The notes under the pieces: generated by a model
Seen by the model: only the letters and a program-made list of their open reading frames with translations
Databases searched by the model: none
What the model was told of the DNA's origin: nothing
Position numbers and translations under genes: made by a program
Assembly: GCA_947382445.1 (NCBI GenBank)
Contig: CANCZH010000020.1
Coordinates: forward strand, 1-24,074
Direction: 5' to 3'
Source of the DNA: an uncultured Clostridium sp.
GTDB lineage: Bacteria; Bacillota_A; Clostridia; TANB77; CAG-508
Length of the DNA: 24,074 bases
Part shown: positions 1 to 7,149 of the stretch, piece after piece
How positions within the stretch are numbered: position 1 is the stretch's first letter
Layout of the letters: each line of letters opens with the position of its first letter

Positions 1-17
1 TTTAAATATTATATATG

Positions 18-53
18 AAACTTAGAGTGGAAAAATTAACTCTAAGTTTTTTA
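18..53 (+). terminator. Intrinsic terminator of the upstream gene
   Basis: Seen: a perfect 11-bp stem (18-28 with 39-49, arm AAACTTAGAGT) with a 10-base loop, followed by a T-rich run. It ends a transcript entering from the left of the window. A second small hairpin follows at 62-80 (arm GAAAGTCA, 3-base loop) without a T-run. Its arm matches the core of the terminator stem at 3565-3596, so it may be a relic of a similar structure. Confidence 0.75.
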
Positions 54-140
54 TATATCAGGAAAGTCAGTATGACTTTCAAATTTGTTCTAGTAAAAAG
101 TTTTAGTTCCATAGCAAACTATTTATGTATATTACATATA

Positions 141-149
141 TGTTATAAA
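141..149 (+). promoter_or_regulatory. Candidate extended -10 promoter of the surface protein gene
   Basis: TGTTATAAA reads as TGn followed by a TATAAA -10 box. No good -35 is visible, which fits an extended -10 promoter. It would give a leader of about 65 bases before the ATG at 224. The region around it (tatgta...tacata) is AT-rich and low in complexity, so this is a weak call. Nothing else is seen in 1-223. Confidence 0.3.
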
Positions 150-223
150 GGACATTTTTCTATACTTCGAGGAAATAATAACTTATATTAAAAATAGAAA
201 AGTAAAAAGCTAGGAGGAAACTA

Positions 224-2395
224 ATGAAAAAAATATTTAAGTTAATAGCAATTGTAGTAATCATATTGATTTTAGGAATATTAACATTATTTTGTAGTAA
301 AGTGGGTAAGATATCATTAATAGAAAAAATAAAACAAAAAATAGCTAAAACAGAAGAAATAGAAACAGTAAATGGAGTTACAAGAATAGATATTACTAAT
401 TTAAAAGACAGTGGAATAATAGAACATGAGCATATTTTAAAAAAAATGAATGATGAAAAAAAACATTGGAATGAATGTACTATTTGTGGTAAGAAAGAAA
501 ATGTAGAGAATCATGAATATGCTGACAATGGTTGGACTATGGGGAACAGTTGTAGTGAAAAAAATGTACATAAATTTAACTGTGCTTGTGGGTATGGCTA
601 TGAAACAACAGAGCAAAGAACTCCTCATAATTTATTAATGAATGACACTGAGGTTTTTACAGGGTTTGATTGGTGTTCTGTTTGTCATGCTCATTTAAAT
701 CGACATAATTGTGCTAAAAGTGATGGTAGTAGAATAAATTGCTTAAATTTAGGGACATGTGTTGTTAATGGTCATGGATATACATATACAAAATCAGATT
801 TTAAAGCACGACACAGTGGGGATAATATTAATTCAATTGATTTAAATCAAATATGTTGTAACTATTGTAACTCATATTTAGGAAAAGTTAATTATAACTA
901 TATTGAAAAAATATCAGATACAGTATTTAAGCATTATTCAAGTGTAACAGTTGCTGATAATGTAAAATATGATATTATGTCGCAAGATTCATATTTTGGA
1001 GGAAATAGTAGAATAAAAAACGATTCAACATCTGTAAATGGAACAACATGGTCTCAAGTAAATACAATAACAATAACTGCACATACAGAGTCAGTAGGAA
1101 CAGTAGCTTCATTTTATTATGGAAAAATAAATGGTTCATCGTGCCAGATTAGTGTTAATAAAGCATGCAAAATTGATACCATATCGCCAACAATATCAAA
1201 TATTACACAAGATAATAACGAAGAACTAACAGAATGGAGTAAAACAAAACCAATACTAGTTTCGGGAACAGAAAATTATTGTAATACAGTAAAAGTTAAA
1301 ATTATAAATGAAAATGAAGAAACAGTATTTGAGGGAGATACAAAAGTTGCTAATAATAATTATTCTATTTCATGTATACCAGAAGTAGAAACAGATATAA
1401 ATGGAAAAACATTTAAGGTAATAGTAATTGATAGCTTAGAAAATAGTATACAGCAAGAATTTGTAATAGCAAAAGTAGATTGTGTACCTCCAAAACCAAT
1501 ATCTAGTAATGATATAACAGGAGATTGGGCAAAATCGAGAAAATTCACTTTTAAAGCAACAGATTATGGAATTGGTGGAGTGTCTATTGCTTTTAATGAT
1601 ATTGACGATTTAGGATTAGCAAATTTTGATGATTCTGAATATAATAGAGATTATGAATTTTATGGAGACGTATACAAACCAAAACAATTATCAGTACTAT
1701 ATAAAGATGGACTAGGAAACATTTCAATACAAAAAGTAACAATAGAAAAATTGGATAACACAGCACCAACTATTGTAAGTGCTACTATTCATAATAATAT
1801 TGTTACTGTTGATGCAAATGATAGACATGAGCAATTAGGAGAGGGGTCAGGAATAGTAAAATATAGATATATAACAAGTGAAGAAGAGCTAAATAATATA
1901 GATATATCAAAAGGTATAGAAAGTACAAGTAATAAGTTTATAGTAGATAATGTTTATAAAGTAAAATATATTTACATTGCAGTAGAGGACATGGTTGGAA
2001 ATGTGAGTGATGTGTACGAATTAAGGGTTCCAAAACTTATATTAACAAGTAGTATAGATTTAAGTTTAGCAAATGGCAAATGTGGAGTTATTTTAGATTG
2101 GTCTACATATGATGTAGATGATAAATATTTTATAATATATAGAAAAGAAGAAAATGCAGTAGATTGGGAAACTATTGTAAGTTTAGATAAAAAACTAAAT
2201 GGAAGTAAATATACAGATAAATTAGGAAATGATAAATTTAAGCCAGATATACCCAATATAAGTATAACAGGAGATACTTTAAATAATAATGTAAAAGTTG
2301 AAGCAACATCTAACGATAATGGTACAAAATATACTTATTATATTGAGGCATATGATGATAATAATAAATTAATAGCTGTTTCAAATGAAATTTAA
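224..2395 (+). CDS. Membrane-anchored Cys/His-rich surface protein with Ig/FN3-like repeats
   Basis: A 723-residue protein, preceded by an AGGAGG site at 211-216. Residues 6-24 form one hydrophobic segment after MKK, so the protein is probably exported and held by an uncleaved N-terminal anchor. C24 is not in a good lipobox (TLFC). Residues about 65-220 are rich in Cys and His, with CxxC or CxC pairs at 85/88, 120/122, 151/154 and 212/215 among HxxxxH and HW motifs. This resembles metal-binding modules found in clostridial surface proteins. Residues about 315-615 carry two to three bacterial Ig-like units that open with motifs such as DNTAPTI. The C-terminus (about 620-723) looks like a fibronectin type III unit. 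No LPxTG, S-layer homology or choline-binding anchor is seen. The first CDS after a terminator, it seems to be transcribed alone. Its partner is unknown; adhesion or surface display is an inference. Confidence 0.7.
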   Translation: MKKIFKLIAIVVIILILGILTLFCSKVGKISLIEKIKQKIAKTEEIETVNGVTRIDITNLKDSGIIEHEHILKKMNDEKKHWNECTICGKKENVENHEYADNGWTMGNSCSEKNVHKFNCACGYGYETTEQRTPHNLLMNDTEVFTGFDWCSVCHAHLNRHNCAKSDGSRINCLNLGTCVVNGHGYTYTKSDFKARHSGDNINSIDLNQICCNYCNSYLGKVNYNYIEKISDTVFKHYSSVTVADNVKYDIMSQDSYFGGNSRIKNDSTSVNGTTWSQVNTITITAHTESVGTVASFYYGKINGSSCQISVNKACKIDTISPTISNITQDNNEELTEWSKTKPILVSGTENYCNTVKVKIINENEETVFEGDTKVANNNYSISCIPEVETDINGKTFKVIVIDSLENSIQQEFVIAKVDCVPPKPISSNDITGDWAKSRKFTFKATDYGIGGVSIAFNDIDDLGLANFDDSEYNRDYEFYGDVYKPKQLSVLYKDGLGNISIQKVTIEKLDNTAPTIVSATIHNNIVTVDANDRHEQLGEGSGIVKYRYITSEEELNNIDISKGIESTSNKFIVDNVYKVKYIYIAVEDMVGNVSDVYELRVPKLILTSSIDLSLANGKCGVILDWSTYDVDDKYFIIYRKEENAVDWETIVSLDKKLNGSKYTDKLGNDKFKPDIPNISITGDTLNNNVKVEATSNDNGTKYTYYIEAYDDNNKLIAVSNEI

Positions 2396-2460
2396 ATATG
2401 GGCTTATATTAATATTATTTTATGGGTATAATAGTTACAATATTTAAATGGAGGTTTTTT

Positions 2461-3541
2461 ATGGATAGAAAAATTAGAGTTGTTCAATATGGAACTGGTA
2501 AGATGTCTGTTTACACTATGAGATATGTTTATGAAAAAGGAGCAGAAATAGTTGGTGCATTTGATGTTAATCCTGAAAAAGTTGGTAAAGATATTGGCGA
2601 AATTATGGGATGTGAGAAAAAAGGCATTGTTATTAATTCAGCAGATAAAACAAGAGAAATGTTACAAGTTTTAAAGCCAGATATTTGTATTGTTACTACA
2701 ATGAGTTTATTAAATGATGTTGAAGATCCATTAATGATATGTGCTGAACTTGGTATTAATGCTATAACTACTTGTGAGGAGGCATTTTTCCCAGGAAATT
2801 CTAACCCAATGCTTACTCATAAATTAGATGAAACTGCTAAAAAGAATAATTGTACTATTACTGGTAGCGGATATCAGGATATTTATTGGGGGCAATTAAT
2901 TTCTTCTATTGGTGGTTCTACACATAAGATTACTAAAATTAAAGGAAGTTCAAGTTATAATGTTGAAGATTATGGTATTGCTTTGGCTAAGGCTCATGGT
3001 GCAGGACTTTCATTAGAGGAATTTGATAAAGAGGTTGCATCAGCTGATAAAATGTCTGAAGAAGAGAGATTTAAAATTATAGAAAGTGGTGAGTTTGCTC
3101 CATCTTATATGTGGAATGTAAATCGGATGGCTTGCTAAAAAACTTGACCTTACAATAGTTTCTCAAACTCAAAAATGTGTGCCTCAAACTTGTAATAAAG
3201 ATTTATTTTCTTCTACTTTGAATATGAATATTAAAGCTGGTAATGCTACTGGTATGAGTGCAGTTGTTACAAGCCAAACTAAAGAGGGAATTGTTTTAGA
3301 AACAGAATGTATTGGTAAAGTGTATGCAACAGATGAATTTGATAAAAATGAATGGACAATTTTTGGCGAACCAGATACTACTATTGTTGTTGCTAGACCT
3401 AGTACAGTAGAGCTTACTTGTGCTAGTATTGTTAATAGAATTCCTGATGTTATAAATGCTGAACCTGGTTATATTCCAACAGCATGTATGCCAGATTTGA
3501 ATTATAGGGTAAAACCTTTAAATGAATATGTTAATAATTGA
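2461..3541 (+). CDS. ord: 2,4-diaminopentanoate dehydrogenase-like oxidoreductase, read through a +1 frameshift
   Basis: Joined across one +1 shift, this gives 359 residues, the usual length of the family. The enzyme acts in clostridial ornithine fermentation, deaminating 2,4-diaminopentanoate oxidatively with NAD(P)+. The N-terminal half has a DapB-like Rossmann fold, with VVQYGTGKMS near residue 7 as the nucleotide loop. The start at 2461 was chosen over the in-frame ATG at 2422 because GGAGG lies just before it (2452-2456). At N221 the zero frame reads CGG ATG GCT TGC TAA and stops at 3138. Skipping C3124 gives GGA TGG CTT GCT AAA AAA, which continues the protein without loss to the TGA at 3539-3541. 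The other ornithine-pathway genes (orr, ortA/B, oraE/S) are not in the window, so the exact substrate is uncertain. No other damage is seen. Confidence 0.75.
3121..3127 (+). other. +1 frameshift site 1 (AAT CGG A) in the ord-like gene
   Basis: Zero frame AAT CGG ATG; corrected frame AAT (C) GGA TGG, giving Asn221-Gly222-Trp223. The extra base is C3124. The zero frame ends three codons after CGG. The surrounding protein is continuous on both sides. Confidence 0.8.
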
Positions 3542-3564
3542 TGTATTGAATAATAAATTTGTAT

Positions 3565-3600
3565 AGAAAGTCACTAAAATATTTTAGTGACTTTCTTATA
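3565..3600 (+). terminator. Hairpin terminator after the ord-like gene
   Basis: A perfect 15-bp inverted repeat, 3565-3579 with 3582-3596 (arm AGAAAGTCACTAAAA). The T-run is short (TT then ATATA), so it may act in both directions or only modestly. Confidence 0.7.
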
Positions 3601-3602
3601 TA

Positions 3603-3631
3603 TTGACCATATTATAAAATATATATATACT
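3603..3631 (+). promoter_or_regulatory. Promoter of the CNNM transporter gene
   Basis: TTGACC (3603-3608), a 17-base spacer, then TATACT (3626-3631). This is close to the sigma-A consensus and lies just after the preceding terminator. The leader would be about 65 bases. Confidence 0.7.
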
Positions 3632-3702
3632 GTTATAGAAGAAAATATAATAATAATATTATTATTGGGGAAAAATTGAAGAAGAGATATTAGGAGGAAA
3701 AA

Positions 3703-5022
3703 ATGGCTCAGATTATATTATTGGCTTGTTTAATTTTATTAAATGCTTTTTTTGCGGCATCAGAGATGGCTTTCGTTTCTTTAAATGATACGAAGATTTC
3801 AGTTAAAGCAAAGGAGGGAGATAAGACTTATAAAAAAATTGAGAGAATGCTTAAAAGTCCAAGTAAGTTTTTAGCAACAATTCAAATTGGTATTACGCTT
3901 GCAGGTTTTTTATCTAGTGCGTTTGCATCAGATGTTTTTGCAAGTAAATTAGCAGTTTTATTATATGATTTAACTCATTTATTTTCTGTAGGTGTTTGGA
4001 CTAGTATATCAATTGTTATTATTACTATTATTTTGTCTTATTTTACTTTGATTTTTGGAGAGCTTGTTCCAAAGAGAATTGCGATGGAGAATGCAGAAAA
4101 GTTTTCTAAATTTTCTATTTCAATAATTACTGCATTAGCTAAGGTAATGTCTCCTTTTGTTAAATTTTTAACATGGTCTACTGATTGTGTTTCTAAGTTA
4201 TTTGGTGTTAGCAAAGAAAATGAAGAGACTGTTACAGAAGAAGAAATTAGAATGATGGTTGATGTTGGACAGGAAAAGGGAACTATTAATAATGAAGAAA
4301 AAGAAATGATTAATAATGTGTTTGAGCTTAATGATAAAGAAGTTTCTGAGATAATGGTTCATAGAACAGAGATGTTTGCATTAGATAAGGAAATGACTGT
4401 TTCAGAAGTTAGTAAAAAATTAGTTGAGGGTGATTTTAGATATAGTAGAATTCCTGTTTATGATGAAGATATTGATAGTATAGAAGGAGTTTTATATATA
4501 AAAGAATTGCTTAGAGCAAATGCTAATACTAAGATTAAAAATTTATTGAGAAAAGCTTTATTTATTCCTAAAACTAAAAGAATTGATGAGCTTTTTAGAG
4601 AAATGCAAAAGAGTAAAATTCAGATAGCTATTGTTGTTGATGAGTATGGTGGAACAGCTGGCATGGTTACTATGGAAGATGTTTTAGAAGAGATAGTTGG
4701 TGATATTTATGATGAATATGATCCAATAGAAAATGAGTATGAGAAGATAGATGATAATACTTATGTTGTTGACGGACAGATGTCTATTTTGGATTTTGAA
4801 AAATTACTAGGTCTTAAGGATATTGAAACTGAGTATGATACTGTTTCTGGTTATTTAATGGAATTATTAGATAGAATTCCAACAGAAGAGGAAAATCTTG
4901 TTATTGAAACTAAAGAGTTAGTTTTTAAAGTTGAGAAGTTCGATGAGAGAAGAATTGCTAAGGTAAAGGTTTGTAAAGTTATGACTGAAAATGAAGAAAG
5001 CAAAGAAAATGTTGAAGAATAG
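3703..5022 (+). CDS. CNNM/CorC-type (hemolysin C family) divalent-cation transporter
   Basis: A 439-residue membrane protein. Residues 1-180 form the CNNM (DUF21) transmembrane domain, with hydrophobic segments near 2-22, 58-78, 93-118 and 130-152 and the family-typical FFAASEMAF and FGELVPKRIA. Residues about 205-325 are a CBS pair (VHRTEMFALD, then VVDEYGGTAGMVTMEDVLE). Residues about 345-425 are the CorC_HlyC domain (VDGQMSILDFEKLLGL). Members of this family are linked to Mg2+ or Co2+ efflux and Mg2+ resistance (for example MpfA). It starts after TAGGAGGAAAAA and has its own promoter. MgtE, a Mg2+ importer, is encoded two genes downstream, so the two may act in opposition on the Mg2+ pool; that is an inference. 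Confidence 0.85.
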   Translation: MAQIILLACLILLNAFFAASEMAFVSLNDTKISVKAKEGDKTYKKIERMLKSPSKFLATIQIGITLAGFLSSAFASDVFASKLAVLLYDLTHLFSVGVWTSISIVIITIILSYFTLIFGELVPKRIAMENAEKFSKFSISIITALAKVMSPFVKFLTWSTDCVSKLFGVSKENEETVTEEEIRMMVDVGQEKGTINNEEKEMINNVFELNDKEVSEIMVHRTEMFALDKEMTVSEVSKKLVEGDFRYSRIPVYDEDIDSIEGVLYIKELLRANANTKIKNLLRKALFIPKTKRIDELFREMQKSKIQIAIVVDEYGGTAGMVTMEDVLEEIVGDIYDEYDPIENEYEKIDDNTYVVDGQMSILDFEKLLGLKDIETEYDTVSGYLMELLDRIPTEEENLVIETKELVFKVEKFDERRIAKVKVCKVMTENEESKENVEE

Positions 5023-5040
5023 TAAATTGTGTAGTATAAT
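5012..5040 (+). promoter_or_regulatory. Promoter of the small gene at 5085
   Basis: TTGAAG (5012-5017), a 17-base spacer and TATAAT (5035-5040). The -35 box lies inside the last codons of the CNNM gene. An AGGAGG site follows at 5072-5077. Confidence 0.55.
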
Positions 5041-5084
5041 TTTATTATTGTGAAAGTTTACAAAATCCAAATAGGAGGTGCTTT

Positions 5085-5453
5085 ATGATAAGAGACGAAT
5101 ATGGATTTAAGCTGCTTATTGATAAATATGAAAGGATGTTTCGGGATGATATGTGGAAAATCTTGAAACAAAGAGATTTTCATATGTATCAACTAAAAAC
5201 AGTGATTAAAGCTGCAAACGAGATGCTGGAAGTTATTTACGAAGAAATTGAAGGATGGTGTGATTCCATCAAAGAAGTATATGAAGTGGATGATGCAATT
5301 AATCCATTTCAAAAGTTCCAAGTTTTCATAATGAAAAAGTATGTAATTTATAGGTATGAGAAAGCTTTAGATGAATCGCAGAGTATAGAGCAGTCCAAAG
5401 AAAAACTGGAAAGCTTTTTGAAGCTAATTGACCCTACATATGAATCAAAGTGA
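5085..5453 (+). CDS. Small protein of unknown function with foreign codon use
   Basis: A 122-residue soluble, charged and probably mostly helical protein, with no signal peptide or membrane segment. I do not recognise the family. It has a good AGGAGGTG site and its own GC-rich terminator. Its codon choice differs from all neighbours: CTG, TCC, ATC, GTG and AGG recur within 122 codons, while neighbouring genes use mostly TTA for Leu and AGA for Arg. This points to recent horizontal acquisition. It has the only in-frame CGG in the window (5142-5144, TTT CGG GAT) that is not at a broken reading frame. If CGG causes a +1 shift here as in the four native genes, translation would stop at a TGA 18 bases after the shift and give a fragment of about 26 residues. 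So this gene is either silenced in this host or is the counter-example showing CGG can still be read as Arg. Confidence 0.6.
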   Translation: MIRDEYGFKLLIDKYERMFRDDMWKILKQRDFHMYQLKTVIKAANEMLEVIYEEIEGWCDSIKEVYEVDDAINPFQKFQVFIMKKYVIYRYEKALDESQSIEQSKEKLESFLKLIDPTYESK

Positions 5454-5466
5454 AATCTGCAGCGAT

Positions 5467-5493
5467 GGGTGGCAGTTGCCACCCGAATTTTTT
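5467..5493 (+). terminator. GC-rich intrinsic terminator after the 5085 gene
   Basis: An 8-bp perfect stem GGGTGGCA/TGCCACCC (5467-5474 with 5477-5484), then GAA and six T. Its GC content is far above that of the other terminators here, in line with the gene and its terminator having arrived together. Confidence 0.8.
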
Positions 5494-5526
5494 ATATATA
5501 GGAAAAGAAAATCCTATAATAAAGAT

Positions 5527-5556
5527 TTGTCATTTTAAACTATGCAGTTATATTAT
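5527..5556 (+). promoter_or_regulatory. Candidate promoter of mgtE
   Basis: TTGTCA (5527-5532), an 18-base spacer and TATTAT (5551-5556). The start of the transcript would then lie almost on the ribosome site (5564-5569), so the upstream TATAAT at 5515-5520 is an alternative. The space before mgtE is too short for an M-box Mg2+ riboswitch. Confidence 0.35.
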
Positions 5557-5577
5557 AGAAAAAAGGAGGATAATAAA

Positions 5578-6909
5578 ATGGTAGAAAAATTACAAGAGTT
5601 ATTGGAAAACAGAAGATTTATGGAGTTACATAAATTGTTAGAAAGTATGAATAGTGCAGATTTACCGAGTATATTTGAAGAACTTAGTGAAGAGCAAATT
5701 GTAGTAGTATATCGTTTATTATCGAAAGATATGGCTGCAGAAGTTTTTGTTGAGTTAGATTCTGATATGCAAGAAAAATTGATTAATAGTTTAACTGATA
5801 AAGAATTAAAATCAGTTATTGATGATATTTTTATGGATGATACAGTTGATTTAATAGAAGAAATGCCAGCAAATGTCGTTAAACGTATATTAAAGGTACA
5901 AAAGCCAGAGGATAGAAAATTAATAAATGAACTTTTAAAATATCCAGATGATAGTGCTGGAAGTATTATGACTACTGAGTTTATTGATTTAAAAGAAAAT
6001 ATGACTGTTGATGAAGCTATTTCTAAAATAAGAAGAATTGGAGAAGATGCAGAAAGTGTATATACTTGCTATGTTCTAGAACTTACTAGAAAACTTATTG
6101 GTGTTGTTTCTTTAAGAGATATTATTTTGGCTAAGCCTGAAACTTTAGTTAAAGATATAATGGATGCAAATTTTGTTAAAGTGTTTACTTTAGAAGACCA
6201 AGAGGAAGTGGCTAAAAAGTTTGATAAATACGATGAAACTTCAATTCCAGTTGTTGATAATGAAAATCGCCTTGTCGGTATTGTTACTATTGATGATGCA
6301 TTGGATGTATTACAGGAAGAGGTAAATGAAGACTTTGAGAAAATGGCTGCGATTACACCTACTGAAGAGACTTATTTTAAGACTAGTGTTCTTAAACATG
6401 CTGGAAATAGAATTATTTGGTTGTTAGTTTTAATGTTATCTGCTGCTGTAACAGGCGGAATTATAACAAGATATGAGAATGCTTTTGCGGCTGTTCCATT
6501 ATTAGTTTCATTTATTCCAATGATTATGGATACTGGAGGAAATTGTGGTTCTCAGAGTTCAACTTTAATTATTAGAGGTTTAGCTAAAGATGAGATAAAA
6601 ATAAAAGATTGGTTTAAGGCTTTATGGAAAGAAATTAGGGTTGCTTTTATTGTTGGTGTAGCGTTATTATTAGTTAATGTAGTAAGAATTAAATTTCAAT
6701 ATCATGATATAAATTTAGCTTTGGTTGTTGGTTTTACAATAGCATGTACTGTAATTATGGCTAAAACCTTAGGTTGCCTTTTACCGATACTTGCTAAAAA
6801 ATTTAAACTAGATCCAGCTATTATGGCTGCCCCTTTGATTACTACTATTGTTGATACTTGTTCAGTTTTAATTTATTTTAATATTGCAATGTTGATAATG
6901 GGAATCTAA
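5578..6909 (+). CDS. mgtE: Magnesium transporter MgtE
   Basis: A 443-residue Mg2+ channel. The cytosolic N domain (about 1-125) is helical; DDSAGSIMTTEF leads into a CBS pair (about 130-255, ending near VVDNENRLVGIVTIDDALD) that senses Mg2+ in this family. A connecting helix follows, then five membrane segments (about 280-443) with the conserved TGGNCGSQSSTLIIRGLA motif after the second segment. The start at 5578 was chosen over the in-frame ATG at 5542 because AAGGAGG lies at 5563-5569, ten bases ahead, and because the extra 12 residues do not fit the family. The length is normal. There is no in-frame CGG. A fold-back element begins eight bases after the stop. Confidence 0.92.
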   Translation: MVEKLQELLENRRFMELHKLLESMNSADLPSIFEELSEEQIVVVYRLLSKDMAAEVFVELDSDMQEKLINSLTDKELKSVIDDIFMDDTVDLIEEMPANVVKRILKVQKPEDRKLINELLKYPDDSAGSIMTTEFIDLKENMTVDEAISKIRRIGEDAESVYTCYVLELTRKLIGVVSLRDIILAKPETLVKDIMDANFVKVFTLEDQEEVAKKFDKYDETSIPVVDNENRLVGIVTIDDALDVLQEEVNEDFEKMAAITPTEETYFKTSVLKHAGNRIIWLLVLMLSAAVTGGIITRYENAFAAVPLLVSFIPMIMDTGGNCGSQSSTLIIRGLAKDEIKIKDWFKALWKEIRVAFIVGVALLLVNVVRIKFQYHDINLALVVGFTIACTVIMAKTLGCLLPILAKKFKLDPAIMAAPLITTIVDTCSVLIYFNIAMLIMGI

Positions 6910-6916
6910 AATAAAA

Positions 6917-7096
6917 CTAAAAATGAAATACCAAATTAGGTAGAGAAAAAAATATATAAAATACTAATCGACGCGCAGTTTCGAAGCTTCGAATAGAAGT
7001 TGTTAAAAACTTGTTTTTTACAACTTCTTCGAATGCGAGCAGCAAGGAGATAGTATTTTATATATTTTCTTCTCTATTTAGTTTTGTATTTTTTAG
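6917..7096. repeat. Fold-back (long inverted-repeat) element between mgtE and clpC
   Basis: The whole 180-bp gap is one imperfect hairpin. The outer arms 6917-6966 and 7051-7095 pair over about 45 bases, perfectly in the 18 nearest the apex (AATATATAAAATACTA and its complement). The inner arms 6990-7009 and 7014-7031 form a second stem with a four-base loop, CTTG. Between them lie two GC-richer unpaired strips, 6967-6979 (contains CGACGCGCAG) and 7034-7046 (contains GCGAGCAGCAAGG), and a perfect palindrome TTCGAAGCTTCGAA at 6980-6993. No ORF. It could be a MITE, a structured RNA or a strong two-way terminator; the sequence alone does not decide. Confidence 0.65.
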
Positions 7097-7097
7097 C

Positions 7098-7126
7098 TTG
7101 TTGGTTTTAAATTTCGAAATTATGTA
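7098..7126 (+). promoter_or_regulatory. Candidate clpC promoter
   Basis: TTGTTG (7098-7103), a 17-base spacer and TATGTA (7121-7126). The spacer holds the perfect palindrome AATTTCGAAATT (7109-7120), a possible operator. No CtsR-type heptad repeat (GGTCAAA) is seen. The -35 box abuts the outer arm of the fold-back element. Confidence 0.35.
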
Positions 7127-7149
7127 CATAATACTTCTAGGAGGCATGT

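Noticed and set aside
2422..2460. N-terminal extension of the dehydrogenase from ATG 2422
   Set aside because: The strong GGAGG site lies just before ATG 2461, and the extra 13 residues do not fit the Rossmann start.
5454..5577. M-box or other Mg2+ riboswitch before mgtE
   Set aside because: Only about 80 bases lie between the terminator and the start codon, with no conserved stem-loop pattern; too short for an M-box.
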